Shown here: positions 1-5,640 of the stretch, piece after piece | How positions within the stretch are numbered: position 1 is the stretch's first letter | Layout: each line of letters begins with the position of its first letter | Assembly: GCA_949499045.1 (NCBI GenBank) | Contig: CATEEE010000260.1 | Span: 1 to 16,844, forward strand | Source of the DNA: Marinobacterium sp. xm-d-530 | Lineage (GTDB): Bacteria > Pseudomonadota > Gammaproteobacteria > Pseudomonadales > Balneatricaceae | Direction: 5' to 3' | Length of the DNA stretch: 16,844 nt | Notes under the pieces: generated by a model | The model's input: only the letters and a program-made list of their open reading frames with translations | What the model was told of the DNA's origin: nothing | Database searches by the model: none | Made by a program: the position numbers and the translations under genes

Positions 1-128
1 ACTTTACCTACCGGCATTAGACGTTCTGCGATGACATCATCAGAAGTAACGGCTTGCGCTGATAGAGCTGCAAACGTTAGACCTAGAGTACATAGTGCTG
101 TTGAAGCCTTAGAAATGATTGCTTTCAT
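1..128 (-). CDS. Cytochrome c5-like periplasmic protein (N-terminal part)
   Basis: Only the first 42 codons are present; the gene runs off the left edge. The start ATG at 128-126 follows a good SD (AGAGAGGAG). The peptide begins MKAIISKASTALCTLG, a Sec signal peptide with a likely cleavage site after LSAQA. The mature part starts VTSDDVIAERLMPVGK, which resembles the segment just before the haem motif of cytochrome c5 family proteins (D-x-I-x-E-R-(I/L)-x-P-V-G-K-V). Such proteins are small monohaem periplasmic electron carriers. The CxxCH motif lies outside the window, so the assignment rests on this N-terminal similarity alone. A strong -10 element lies upstream. Another small exported protein with a similar start remains possible. 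Confidence 0.6.
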   Translation of the reverse strand, partial: MKAIISKASTALCTLGLTFAALSAQAVTSDDVIAERLMPVGK

Positions 129-210
129 TGGCTGCTCCTCTCTGTTTTGAATTCGGTTCTACCTGCTACCTTGTGAGTAGCCTAGTCCGAAGGCTAAAAA
201 TTCTGCGCGC

Positions 211-238
211 ATTATAACGATTATTAGTTTTATTCGAA
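211..238 (-). promoter_or_regulatory. Predicted sigma70 promoter of the cytochrome c5-like gene
   Basis: On the minus strand a perfect -10 TATAAT (211-216) is preceded, after 16 bases, by TTCGAA (233-238), a weak -35. The start site would be near 204, leaving a leader of roughly 75 bases before the ATG at 128. The -10 match is the main support. Confidence 0.5.
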
Positions 239-351
239 ATAACGCTATCTTTGGTTCTTATCGTTTAATGATGTAAGGAGATGACTTTCATGACAGAGTC
301 GGGCTTAATGTTATGAATTATTAACTCTTTGTTTAAGTACTAGATACTGGC

Positions 352-918
352 ATGGCCTTCTTATTTGTTAATGTTCAACTGTTTTTGTTGATAGCATTGG
401 TCTGGGTTCTACAAACTCAAGTTATCTACCCGATAGAGCGCACTTTGCTTGATCCATCATGGGTAGCGGTCGCTAGTACGCTGTTTCTACCGGCTGGGTT
501 TAAAGTCATTATTGCCGTTATTATGGGCTGGATGGCAGCACCTGCCATACTTCTATCCACGATTTTTGGCATGTGGCTTCATACTGAGGATCTTCTTTTT
601 AGCTCACATTTTGCCGTTGAATCGACTATTTCTCTCTATATTCCTATCCTGTTGATTCGCTTCTTGAAGGGTGGTGATCAGGGGGTGGATACGACTAAAG
701 AATCAATTAGCCTGTTCAGAACAGCGGTTGTGGTGACAGTCATTGCAGCCATGCTTAATGCATTTTTCTCAACGGTGCTTTACGGAACCTCTGCACCACT
801 GGGTATATGGCTCCACTTTTTGATTGGCGATCTATTAGGAACGATAGCCGTAGTCGGCATGGTGGTTTTGTTTAGGCAATCTATCTATCTCTGGATCGCA
901 AAACGACTCGCACGCTAA
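352..918 (+). CDS. Polytopic inner-membrane protein, MASE1-like appearance, unknown function
   Basis: This encodes a 188-residue hydrophobic protein with about six membrane segments, near residues 3-22, 39-58, 60-77, 89-105, 120-144 and 151-180. The LFLPAGFKVIIAVIMGW stretch recalls the 'LP.G.(R/K)V..A...GW' region of MASE1-like sensory membrane domains. No enzymatic output domain (GGDEF, kinase) follows, so if it is related it is a stand-alone membrane module. The ATG at 352 is the most upstream ATG after an in-frame stop at 334-336. No convincing SD precedes it, so the start is uncertain. It is a single gene closed by the hairpin at 923-947. I do not recognise a specific function. Confidence 0.6.
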   Translation: MAFLFVNVQLFLLIALVWVLQTQVIYPIERTLLDPSWVAVASTLFLPAGFKVIIAVIMGWMAAPAILLSTIFGMWLHTEDLLFSSHFAVESTISLYIPILLIRFLKGGDQGVDTTKESISLFRTAVVVTVIAAMLNAFFSTVLYGTSAPLGIWLHFLIGDLLGTIAVVGMVVLFRQSIYLWIAKRLAR

Positions 919-922
919 AAAC

Positions 923-947
923 AAAAAGAGAGCCGAGGCTCTCTTTT
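923..947. terminator. Bidirectional intrinsic terminator
   Basis: The hairpin GAGAGC-CGAG-GCTCTC is flanked by A-run and T-run (AAAAA before, TTTT after). It lies between the convergent ends of the membrane protein gene (+) and the lipoprotein rhodanese gene (-), so it can serve both. Confidence 0.8.
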
Positions 948-964
948 CCTTAAGGACAAACTAC

Positions 965-1633
965 TTAAGGTTTAACCGTTGTAAACCCGAGCGTTTCCCA
1001 ATCTTGCATCCCGCCACGGTACCACTTGATCTTGTCAGCTGGGTAGCCGAAATCTAGTAACGCTTTGATGTTGGTTGGCGATTGGCCACACCACATGCCG
1101 TTACAGTACATCACCAGTGTTTTAGCCTTGCCGTATTTCCACAAGCCATCAAATTCTTCGCCACCGAAATCGTCTACGATGATCTCGCCAATTGAGATAG
1201 GGTCAGCACCTTTGCGGGTTGATAGCTTGGTCCATGGAATGTTCACAGCACCAGGAATCATACCGCGTGCCGCCCAGTCCGGAGTTCGTGAGTCAATGAT
1301 CAGAATGGATTCATCACCTGCAGAGACCGCCTCCATGTAACCGACCATCTCAACTTCACCAATGGTCTCAACACCCGGTGCTAACGTCATAGGTTGAATA
1401 CAGAACGGCGGACAAGGGCGTGAGGTCATCGCAAAAGATGGATTCACGGTATTTTTAGTATCTTGGTTACGCATGACAGTGACCTTTTCACCGTTATGCA
1501 TGACCTCGGTCGACATTAGGCTACCAGTGATACCCACAGGCTTGGTCGCTGCAGCCGATTCTGTTTTAGTTGCTGCAGAGTTACAGCCAGCCAATGTTAG
1601 AGCGGCCAGTGACGCGATTAGAATTTTTTTCAT
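965..1633 (-). CDS. Rhodanese-domain lipoprotein, periplasmic (paralog A)
   Basis: This 222-residue protein carries a single rhodanese (sulfurtransferase) domain. I place the start at the ATG at 1633 rather than an upstream ATG at 1660, because it follows an SD (AAGGAAG) and opens directly with MKKILIASLAALTLAGC, a lipoprotein signal peptide with lipobox LAGC (lipid-modified Cys17). The rhodanese core runs from about residue 85 to 222, with IDSRTPDW at 113-120 and the active-site loop C177-N-G-M-W-C182-G, where C177 would carry the persulfide. A separate C74-P-P-F-C78 motif lies before the domain. Together C74, C78, C177 and C182 suggest extra redox or metal chemistry, which is inference. It is a near-duplicate of the gene at 1719-2387, differing at roughly 27 of 190 aligned positions by eye. 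Its physiological substrate is unknown. Confidence 0.85.
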   Translation of the reverse strand: MKKILIASLAALTLAGCNSAATKTESAAATKPVGITGSLMSTEVMHNGEKVTVMRNQDTKNTVNPSFAMTSRPCPPFCIQPMTLAPGVETIGEVEMVGYMEAVSAGDESILIIDSRTPDWAARGMIPGAVNIPWTKLSTRKGADPISIGEIIVDDFGGEEFDGLWKYGKAKTLVMYCNGMWCGQSPTNIKALLDFGYPADKIKWYRGGMQDWETLGFTTVKP

Positions 1634-1658
1634 TGAATCTTCCTTATTATTTTTAGGC

Positions 1659-1694
1659 AAAAAAAAGCGTAGTCATCAATCACTACGCTTTTTT
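1659..1694 (-). terminator. Terminator/attenuator hairpin between the two rhodanese paralogs
   Basis: AAAAAAGCGTAGT pairs with ACTACGCTTTTTT around an 8-base loop. On the minus strand it follows the stop of paralog B (1719) and ends in a long T-run. It also lies only about 25 bases before the start of paralog A (1633), which leaves no room for a separate full promoter between hairpin and gene. Confidence 0.8.
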
Positions 1695-1718
1695 GATCAA
1701 CTAGGTATAAAACCCTAA

Positions 1719-2387
1719 TTAAGGCTTAACGGTTGTTAGGCCAAGGTTTTCCCAGTTCTGCATACCACCACGGTACCACTTGATCTTGTGAGCTGGGTAG
1801 CCAAAGTCTAGAAGGGCTTTGATGTTAGTTGGCGACTGGCCACACCACATACCGTTACAGTACATCACTAGAGTTTTAGCATTTCCGAACTTCCAAAGAC
1901 CGTCGAACTCTTCAGCGCCGAAGGTGTCAGTGAAGATCTCACCAATTGAGATTGGGTCAGCACCTTTACGAGTTGATAGAGCTGTCCAAGGTAGGTTAAT
2001 CGCACCAGGAATCATGCCACGTGCAGCCCAATCGGGAGTACGTGAGTCGATGATTAGGATAGAGTCATCACCTGCAGATGCTTTCTCCATGTAACCGATC
2101 ATCTCAACTTCACCGATGGTTTCAACACCCGGTGCTAGTTTAATTGGTTGGATACAGAAAGGAGGACAAGGACGTGAAGTCAATGCGAATGAAGGGTTTA
2201 CAGTGTTCTGGTTATCGGCGTTACGCTCAACAGTCACTTTGCTGCCGTTGTGCATGACTTCGATCGACATTAGGTCGCCAGTAATACCGACTGGTTTGTC
2301 GTCTGAGTGTGAGCCAGCCATTGAAAGGCTAGCCATACCTGAAGCAACTACGCCTATTAGGCCCATTACAAGTGATTTACGGATCAT
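1719..2387 (-). CDS. Periplasmic rhodanese-domain protein, soluble (paralog B)
   Basis: This 222-residue single-domain rhodanese is predicted to be soluble in the periplasm. The start at 2387 follows an SD (GAGGA). The N-terminus MIRKSLVMGLIGVVASGMAS continues to LSMA|GS, a Sec signal peptide without a lipobox Cys, unlike paralog A. From KPVGITG (residue 31) onward it aligns without gaps to paralog A, keeping C74-P-P-F-C78, IDSRTPDW and the active loop C177-N-G-M-W-C182-G. The differences lie mostly in the signal peptide and on scattered surface-type positions, which points to a tandem duplication followed by a change in cellular anchoring. It lies 50 bases downstream of a small secreted peptide gene on the same strand and is followed by the hairpin at 1659-1694. 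A sulfur-transfer role is inferred from the domain. Confidence 0.85.
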   Translation of the reverse strand: MIRKSLVMGLIGVVASGMASLSMAGSHSDDKPVGITGDLMSIEVMHNGSKVTVERNADNQNTVNPSFALTSRPCPPFCIQPIKLAPGVETIGEVEMIGYMEKASAGDDSILIIDSRTPDWAARGMIPGAINLPWTALSTRKGADPISIGEIFTDTFGAEEFDGLWKFGNAKTLVMYCNGMWCGQSPTNIKALLDFGYPAHKIKWYRGGMQNWENLGLTTVKP

Positions 2388-2420
2388 GTTTGATTCCTCA
2401 GTGATGTTTCTTTTTTAATA

Positions 2421-2445
2421 ATTATAGAGTGTTGAAATTAATCAC
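2421..2445 (-). promoter_or_regulatory. Weak internal promoter candidate with imperfect FNR/CRP-like site
   Basis: Upstream of paralog B the minus strand has a perfect -10 hexamer TATAAT (2421-2426) but no good -35. Just upstream, 2432-2445 reads TTGAAATTAATCAC on the plus strand, matching eight of ten defined positions of TTGAT-N4-ATCAA. The site lies across the end of the preceding small gene. It could be an internal promoter or chance in AT-rich DNA. Confidence 0.25.
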
Positions 2446-2599
2446 ACTCAGGTTCTGGCTCACCCTCGGGTACACATAGTGAACCGTCATCGCAGTAGAT
2501 GGATTTAGCTTCGCCTTCGTCAGCAGCCTGAGCTGGTGATACAAATGCAAATGCCATCATCAACGATGTAAGGATTGCGGCTAGAAATTTGAAATTCAT
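2438..2599 (-). CDS. Small secreted acidic Cys-containing peptide, unknown function
   Basis: This encodes a 53-residue precursor. The start at 2599 is chosen because GGAG lies about seven bases before it and it opens directly on a Sec signal peptide (MNFKFLAAILTSLMMAFAF, ending SPAQA|A). The ORF could extend upstream to 2632, but that would bury the signal in the middle. The mature peptide would be about 27 residues, very acidic, with three Cys (IYCDDGSLCVPEGEPEPECD). I recognise no family. It is the first gene downstream of the FNR box and lies 50 bases before paralog B on the same strand, so it probably shares their transcript. A metal-binding or thiol-partner role for the rhodaneses is possible, but nothing in the sequence proves it. 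Confidence 0.6.
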   Translation of the reverse strand: MNFKFLAAILTSLMMAFAFVSPAQAADEGEAKSIYCDDGSLCVPEGEPEPECD

Positions 2600-2670
2600 G
2601 ATTTTCTCCATTGTTCGAAGTATCAGCATCAACTATCCAGTCAATTTCTGACTTCTCCCTTAACCTTAAA

Positions 2671-2684
2671 TTGATATTTATCAA
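2671..2684 (-). promoter_or_regulatory. Perfect FNR-type box upstream of the rhodanese gene cluster
   Basis: TTGATATTTATCAA matches the FNR/ANR consensus TTGAT-N4-ATCAA at all ten defined bases. Its centre (2677.5) lies about 78 bases upstream of the ATG at 2599, a suitable place to activate the unit 2599-965. A well-matched -10 at the class II distance is not visible (only GAAATT at 2643-2648), and TTGACT at 2639-2644 is an alternative -35. The precise promoter is therefore unresolved. An FNR-type regulator with the ETISR recognition signature lies at the right end of the window. Confidence 0.7.
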
Positions 2685-2748
2685 TTTTCAAAGTTTGGGT
2701 ATCAAAAACGTAGATCAATTAGTAATTACAGGTGCTTACTAAGAAATA

Positions 2749-3102
2749 TCAGTTACTTTCGACGTTAGTCGAACAAGGGAAGTTATTCAACATCATATTG
2801 GTAATTGCTTCGGTGCCACTCTCAGGAATTTGTCTATTCTGCCAATACTCTAAATAGGTTGAATAGATAACGGCATCCGCATCGGGACGCATAGGAATCA
2901 CAAAGCAATTAGCAGACTCTGCATTGTGTTTAAGTGCATCGGCAACCCCTAACACATAGCCCTGAACCACCATCGACTCCTGTGACAAAGCCTCATAAAC
3001 GTCCCTGCCTGAAATAAAAGTGTAGTGCTCTGTATCGGCTAATACCGGTGCTGTAATAAACAGAGCTAACAGTAAAACGATTATATTTGTCATCTTTTTC
3101 AT
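2749..3102 (-). CDS. Rap1a/Tai-like periplasmic protein
   Basis: This 117-residue exported protein has a Sec signal peptide (MKKMTNIIVLLLALFITAPVLA|D). The mature part shows the pattern typical of Rap1a/Tai-family proteins: SGRDVYEAL, then GYVLGVADAL, a Cys followed by V-I-P (ANCFVIP), and a C-terminal Pro-Cys (NNFPC). The two Cys likely form the family's disulfide. Named members protect Serratia cells from type VI secretion amidases, but many relatives are orphan proteins of unknown role. Here no effector or secretion gene is adjacent, so an immunity function is not supported by context. The start ATG at 3102 has a weak SD, and an in-frame ATG three codons on (3093) is an alternative. It points away from rluF across an 81-base gap. 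Confidence 0.65.
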   Translation of the reverse strand: MKKMTNIIVLLLALFITAPVLADTEHYTFISGRDVYEALSQESMVVQGYVLGVADALKHNAESANCFVIPMRPDADAVIYSTYLEYWQNRQIPESGTEAITNMMLNNFPCSTNVESN

Positions 3103-3122
3103 TTTTGAATCTGTGGTCTAAG

Positions 3123-3151
3123 TTGGTGAAGAGTGATTCGATCGATACAAT
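3123..3151 (+). promoter_or_regulatory. Predicted sigma70 promoter of the pseudouridine synthase gene
   Basis: TTGGTG (3123-3128), a 17-base spacer and TACAAT (3146-3151). The -10 matches five of six consensus bases. Transcription would begin near 3158, giving a leader of about 25 bases before the ATG at 3184. Confidence 0.55.
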
Positions 3152-3183
3152 AGACGATCATTCATTAAGGATTACTCTAAGCC

Positions 3184-4167
3184 ATGTTCAGCGGTTCAGC
3201 AAAGCGACTCAATAAATTTATCAGCGAGAGCGGTATCTGTTCTCGACGAGAAGCTGATCGCTATATTGAACAGGGCAATGTCTTTATCAATGGCAAACGG
3301 GCTCAGATCGGAGATCAAGTACATCCTGGAGATCAGGTTCGAGTAAATGGTCAGATGATCGATCCACTAGAGCCTGATGACTTCGTATTCATAGCCCTGA
3401 ATAAACCGGTAGGCATTGAGTCGACGACGGAAAGCTCTCGTCCCAACAACATAGTTGATTTCGTCAATCACGGCGTGCGTATTTTCCCAATCGGTCGCTT
3501 AGATAAAGACTCTCAGGGCCTTATTTTCATGACCAATAATGGCGATTTGGTGAACAAAGTACTGCGTGCTGGTAACAACCACGAGAAAGAGTACGTAGTT
3601 ACTGTTAATAAACCGATCACCCCCGCGTTCATTGAAGGCATGGCAGGCGGAGTCCCTATTCTTGGCACCATGACCAAAAAGTGCCCCGTGAAAAAGTTAG
3701 ATACTCGTGTGTTTAATATTACGCTGGTTCAAGGCCTTAATAGACAGATTCGCCGGATGTGTGAACACTTTGGCTATGAGGTCGTGAAGCTAGAGCGTAC
3801 CCGCATTATGAACGTCGACTTGAAGGGCCTAGCGATTGGCGATTGGCGAGATCTGACGCAAAAAGAGCTGACAACGCTTTTAAAATCGGTAGAGCACTCC
3901 TCATCAGAGGAGAAACCCGGAACACGCAAGTCACGCAGCCCAAACCGATCAAAACCGTCGCAATCTACTCATAAAAAAGGACAAGTTAACCGTACTAGCC
4001 ACGGAGAAGGGAAAAAACCTAATGCCGCCGGACCAAAACGAAATGCTGCCGGAAAACCGATCGTGCGTAAACCAACGACCAAGCATCCAGATCGAGGAGC
4101 AAAACGTGGTGGCGCGGCTAAAAGTGGTAAGCCTTCAGTAACGGGTGGGCGTAGTAAGCGTCGATAG
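3184..4167 (+). CDS. rluF: 23S rRNA pseudouridine synthase, RluF type, with basic C-terminal tail
   Basis: This 327-residue protein should convert a uridine of 23S rRNA to pseudouridine (RluF of E. coli acts at U2604). An S4 RNA-binding domain occupies about residues 6-55 (KRLNKFISESGICSRREAD is typical). The RsuA/RluB/E/F catalytic domain follows from about residue 66 to 235, with the motif G-R-L-D107-K-D-S-Q-G-L containing the catalytic Asp, and LNRQIRRMCEHFGYEVVKL near 185-203. After about residue 238 comes a low-complexity tail of nearly 90 residues rich in Lys, Arg, Ser, Pro and Gly, plausibly an extra RNA- or ribosome-contacting extension. The ATG at 3184 follows AAGG at an unusually long spacing (13 bases). 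A promoter lies at 3123-3151 and a strong terminator follows. Confidence 0.88.
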   Translation: MFSGSAKRLNKFISESGICSRREADRYIEQGNVFINGKRAQIGDQVHPGDQVRVNGQMIDPLEPDDFVFIALNKPVGIESTTESSRPNNIVDFVNHGVRIFPIGRLDKDSQGLIFMTNNGDLVNKVLRAGNNHEKEYVVTVNKPITPAFIEGMAGGVPILGTMTKKCPVKKLDTRVFNITLVQGLNRQIRRMCEHFGYEVVKLERTRIMNVDLKGLAIGDWRDLTQKELTTLLKSVEHSSSEEKPGTRKSRSPNRSKPSQSTHKKGQVNRTSHGEGKKPNAAGPKRNAAGKPIVRKPTTKHPDRGAKRGGAAKSGKPSVTGGRSKRR

Positions 4168-4174
4168 ACAATCT

Positions 4175-4221
4175 ATATAAACTAAAAGGCCCCGCATACT
4201 GCGAGGCCTTTTAGTTTATAT
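4175..4221. terminator. Long bidirectional intrinsic terminator
   Basis: A perfect 17-base-pair stem (4175-4191 with 4205-4221) encloses an inner CGCA-TAC-TGCG stem. The outer arms are A-rich on one side and T-rich on the other (AAAAGGCC / GGCCTTTT). It terminates rluF from the left and the tRNA-Arg transcript from the right, its last base coinciding with the tRNA 3' end. Confidence 0.88.
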
Positions 4222-4297
4222 GGCGCGCCTAGAGGGATTCGAACCCCCGACCAACAGGATCGGAACCTGCTACTCTATCCAGCTGAGCTATAGGCGC
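4221..4297 (-). tRNA. tRNA-Arg (anticodon CCG)
   Basis: The minus strand folds as a complete 77-base tRNA. Acceptor GCGCCTA pairs with TAGGCGC, and the 3' end is a discriminator G with an encoded CCA. The D arm is GCTC-AGCTGGATA-GAGT. The anticodon stem GCAGG/CCTGT closes the seven-base loop TTCCGAT, giving anticodon CCG, which reads CGG (Arg). The T arm is GGGGG-TTCGAAT-CCCTC. No promoter is evident in the short gap before it. It is probably cut from a transcript starting at the promoter at 4406-4433 and running through the degenerate copy. Confidence 0.93.
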
Positions 4298-4317
4298 TAA
4301 ACATTTACTTCAAATTG

Positions 4318-4389
4318 TCGAACCCCCGACCAACAGGATGGGGTTGCTGCTTTATCCAGCCGGCCGGCGCTCCGGTGAGCTACTGGCGC
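4318..4389 (-). pseudogene. Degenerate tRNA-Arg copy (tandem relic)
   Basis: Read on the minus strand, this stretch parallels the intact tRNA-Arg downstream. It keeps a GCGCC start, TAGCTCA, GCTGGATA, ATCCTGTTGG and TCGGGGGTTCGA. Three defects make it non-functional. About 15 GC-rich bases (CCGGAGCGCCGGCCG) are inserted in the D loop, the anticodon region is altered (AACCCCA in place of TTCCGA), and the sequence diverges after the T loop, so the 3' acceptor strand and CCA are absent. It most likely arose by tandem duplication of the tRNA gene followed by decay. A chimera with another tRNA is an alternative origin for the GC-rich insert. Confidence 0.75.
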
Positions 4390-4405
4390 TAAACTTGAGG
4401 CGTGA

Positions 4406-4433
4406 ATCTTACTGATACCGCCTCGCTTTGCAA
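4406..4433 (-). promoter_or_regulatory. Predicted promoter for the tRNA-Arg transcript
   Basis: On the minus strand TTGCAA (4428-4433), a 16-base spacer and TAAGAT (4406-4411) resemble -35 and -10 boxes. The start site would be near 4399, about 10 bases before the 5' end of the degenerate tRNA copy, which is the geometry usual for tRNA operons. It lies just past the pyrC stop codon. A GAGGCG/CGCCTC inverted repeat overlaps it and might also act in pyrC termination. Confidence 0.5.
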
Positions 4434-4440
4434 GCATGTT

Positions 4441-5475
4441 CTAGCGTTTCAGTTTCCATTGAACGTCACTACCCGCCATGAATGGTATAATTGGTCTGCC
4501 ATTCGGTAGGGTGATGCTCTCTGGCAGTGTCCATGATTCTTTCACCAGTGTAATGGTACCCGTGTTCTCTGGTAGATCGTAAAACTTCGGTCCGTGCAGG
4601 CTAGCAAATCCCTCAAGTTTATCCAGAGCACCCAGCTCATCGAACACCTGGGTGTACAGTTCAATCGCTGCCCAAGCGCTGTAACAACCTGCACAGCCAC
4701 AGGCGGTCTCTTTGTTCGCTTGTTCATGCGGTGCCGAGTCGGTGCCTAAGAAGAACTTATCTGAACCTGTTGCCACTACGTCGCGCAGCGCTTGCTGGTG
4801 AATGTTGCGCTTCAAGACAGGTAAGCAGTAATTGTGTGGGCGAATACCACCTACAAGAAGATCATTACGGTTCAACATCAAATGTTGCGGGGTAATGGTT
4901 GCACCAATGTTGCCATCGGCTGCGAGCACAAATTCAGCCGCGTCTTTGGTGGTGATGTGCTCAAAGACTATCTTAAGCGTCGGGTACGTTTGTGTGATCG
5001 GCCCCATGCGTTGATCGATGAACTCTTTTTCTCGATCGAAAATATCTATGTGAGAATCGGTCACTTCACCGTGGACCAATAGAAGCATGTTATTGGCTTC
5101 AAGTGCCGCGAACACATCGGTCAATCCATCGATGTTTGTCACCGCAGCATCAGAGTTGGTTGTTGCACCAGCAGGGTAGAGCTTAACGGCTTTAATGCCC
5201 GCTTTAGCGGCTTCATTAATGTCCTCAACCTTGGTTCTGTCGGTGAGGTACAGAGTCATTAAAGGTTCAAAGTTCGACCCCGCTGGTCGTGCAGCAAGGA
5301 TACGCTGTTTGTAGGACTCTGCGTCAGCAGCGTTTCGCACCGGAGGTGATAGGTTGGGCATGACAATCGCACGATCAAAACAGCGAGCGGTTGCTGCAAC
5401 TGTCTCAGCGAGGATATCGCCATCACGAAAGTGAAGATGCCAATCATCGGGTGTTTTGATGGTGATTTCGTTCAT
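4441..5475 (-). CDS. pyrC: Dihydroorotase (PyrC, class II)
   Basis: This zinc enzyme interconverts N-carbamoyl-L-aspartate and dihydroorotate, the third step of pyrimidine synthesis, in the cytoplasm. The 344-residue protein is close to E. coli PyrC in length. Metal ligands are visible: H13 and H15 in DDWHLHFRDGD, the lysine expected to be carboxylated (K98 in KLYPAG), H135 (LLVHGE), H173 (FEHIT) and D246 (LGTDSAPH). I use the ATG at 5475, 11 bases after AAGGAG. A GTG four codons upstream (5487) overlaps the SD itself and is unlikely. The gene stands alone, followed on the same strand by the tRNA-Arg locus. Confidence 0.95.
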   Translation of the reverse strand: MNEITIKTPDDWHLHFRDGDILAETVAATARCFDRAIVMPNLSPPVRNAADAESYKQRILAARPAGSNFEPLMTLYLTDRTKVEDINEAAKAGIKAVKLYPAGATTNSDAAVTNIDGLTDVFAALEANNMLLLVHGEVTDSHIDIFDREKEFIDQRMGPITQTYPTLKIVFEHITTKDAAEFVLAADGNIGATITPQHLMLNRNDLLVGGIRPHNYCLPVLKRNIHQQALRDVVATGSDKFFLGTDSAPHEQANKETACGCAGCYSAWAAIELYTQVFDELGALDKLEGFASLHGPKFYDLPENTGTITLVKESWTLPESITLPNGRPIIPFMAGSDVQWKLKR

Positions 5476-5557
5476 GGGATCGCCCACTCCTTAACATTTT
5501 TCAATCTGAATATTTTACACGGTTTGGTTAAGGGTAGGTGTGCATTTTATAAATTAG

Positions 5558-5586
5558 TTGCGTGTTTAATTAGTAATAACTAATAT
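5558..5586 (+). promoter_or_regulatory. Predicted promoter with embedded palindrome (possible operator)
   Basis: TTGCGT (5558-5563), a 17-base spacer and TAATAT (5581-5586) form a promoter-like unit before the DUF2892 gene. A perfect inverted repeat, ATTAGT-AATA-ACTAAT (5569-5584), covers the spacer and most of the -10. A protein bound there would block RNA polymerase, as many ArsR-type repressors do. No such repressor gene is seen in the window. Confidence 0.5.
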
Positions 5587-5640
5587 ACACTCAATGGTTT
5601 GTCTTAAACCACTAAATTTAAATTCTGAGAGGGACTTAAT

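Noticed and set aside
281..316. Mini-ORF of 11 codons with a good SD (AAGGAG) upstream of the membrane protein gene
   Set aside because: It is too short to support, has no attenuator-like hairpin or codon bias after it, and the SD could be chance in the leader.
1065..1340. Plus-strand ORFs opposite the two rhodanese genes (also 1819-2094)
   Set aside because: They are shadows of the rhodanese coding sequence. The two resemble each other only because the genes are paralogs, and they lack SDs.
1681..1705. TTGATCAA near 1695 as an FNR half-site pair
   Set aside because: The half-sites have no 4-base spacer, so the geometry is wrong, and it abuts the terminator.
2749..3102. Calling this a type VI immunity gene
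   Set aside because: Family resemblance only. No effector or secretion genes in the window.
4221..4389. tRNA duplication read as an attachment site of an integrated element
   Set aside because: The copy retains the 5' half and lacks the tRNA 3' end, opposite to the usual att repeat. No integrase or mobile genes are nearby.
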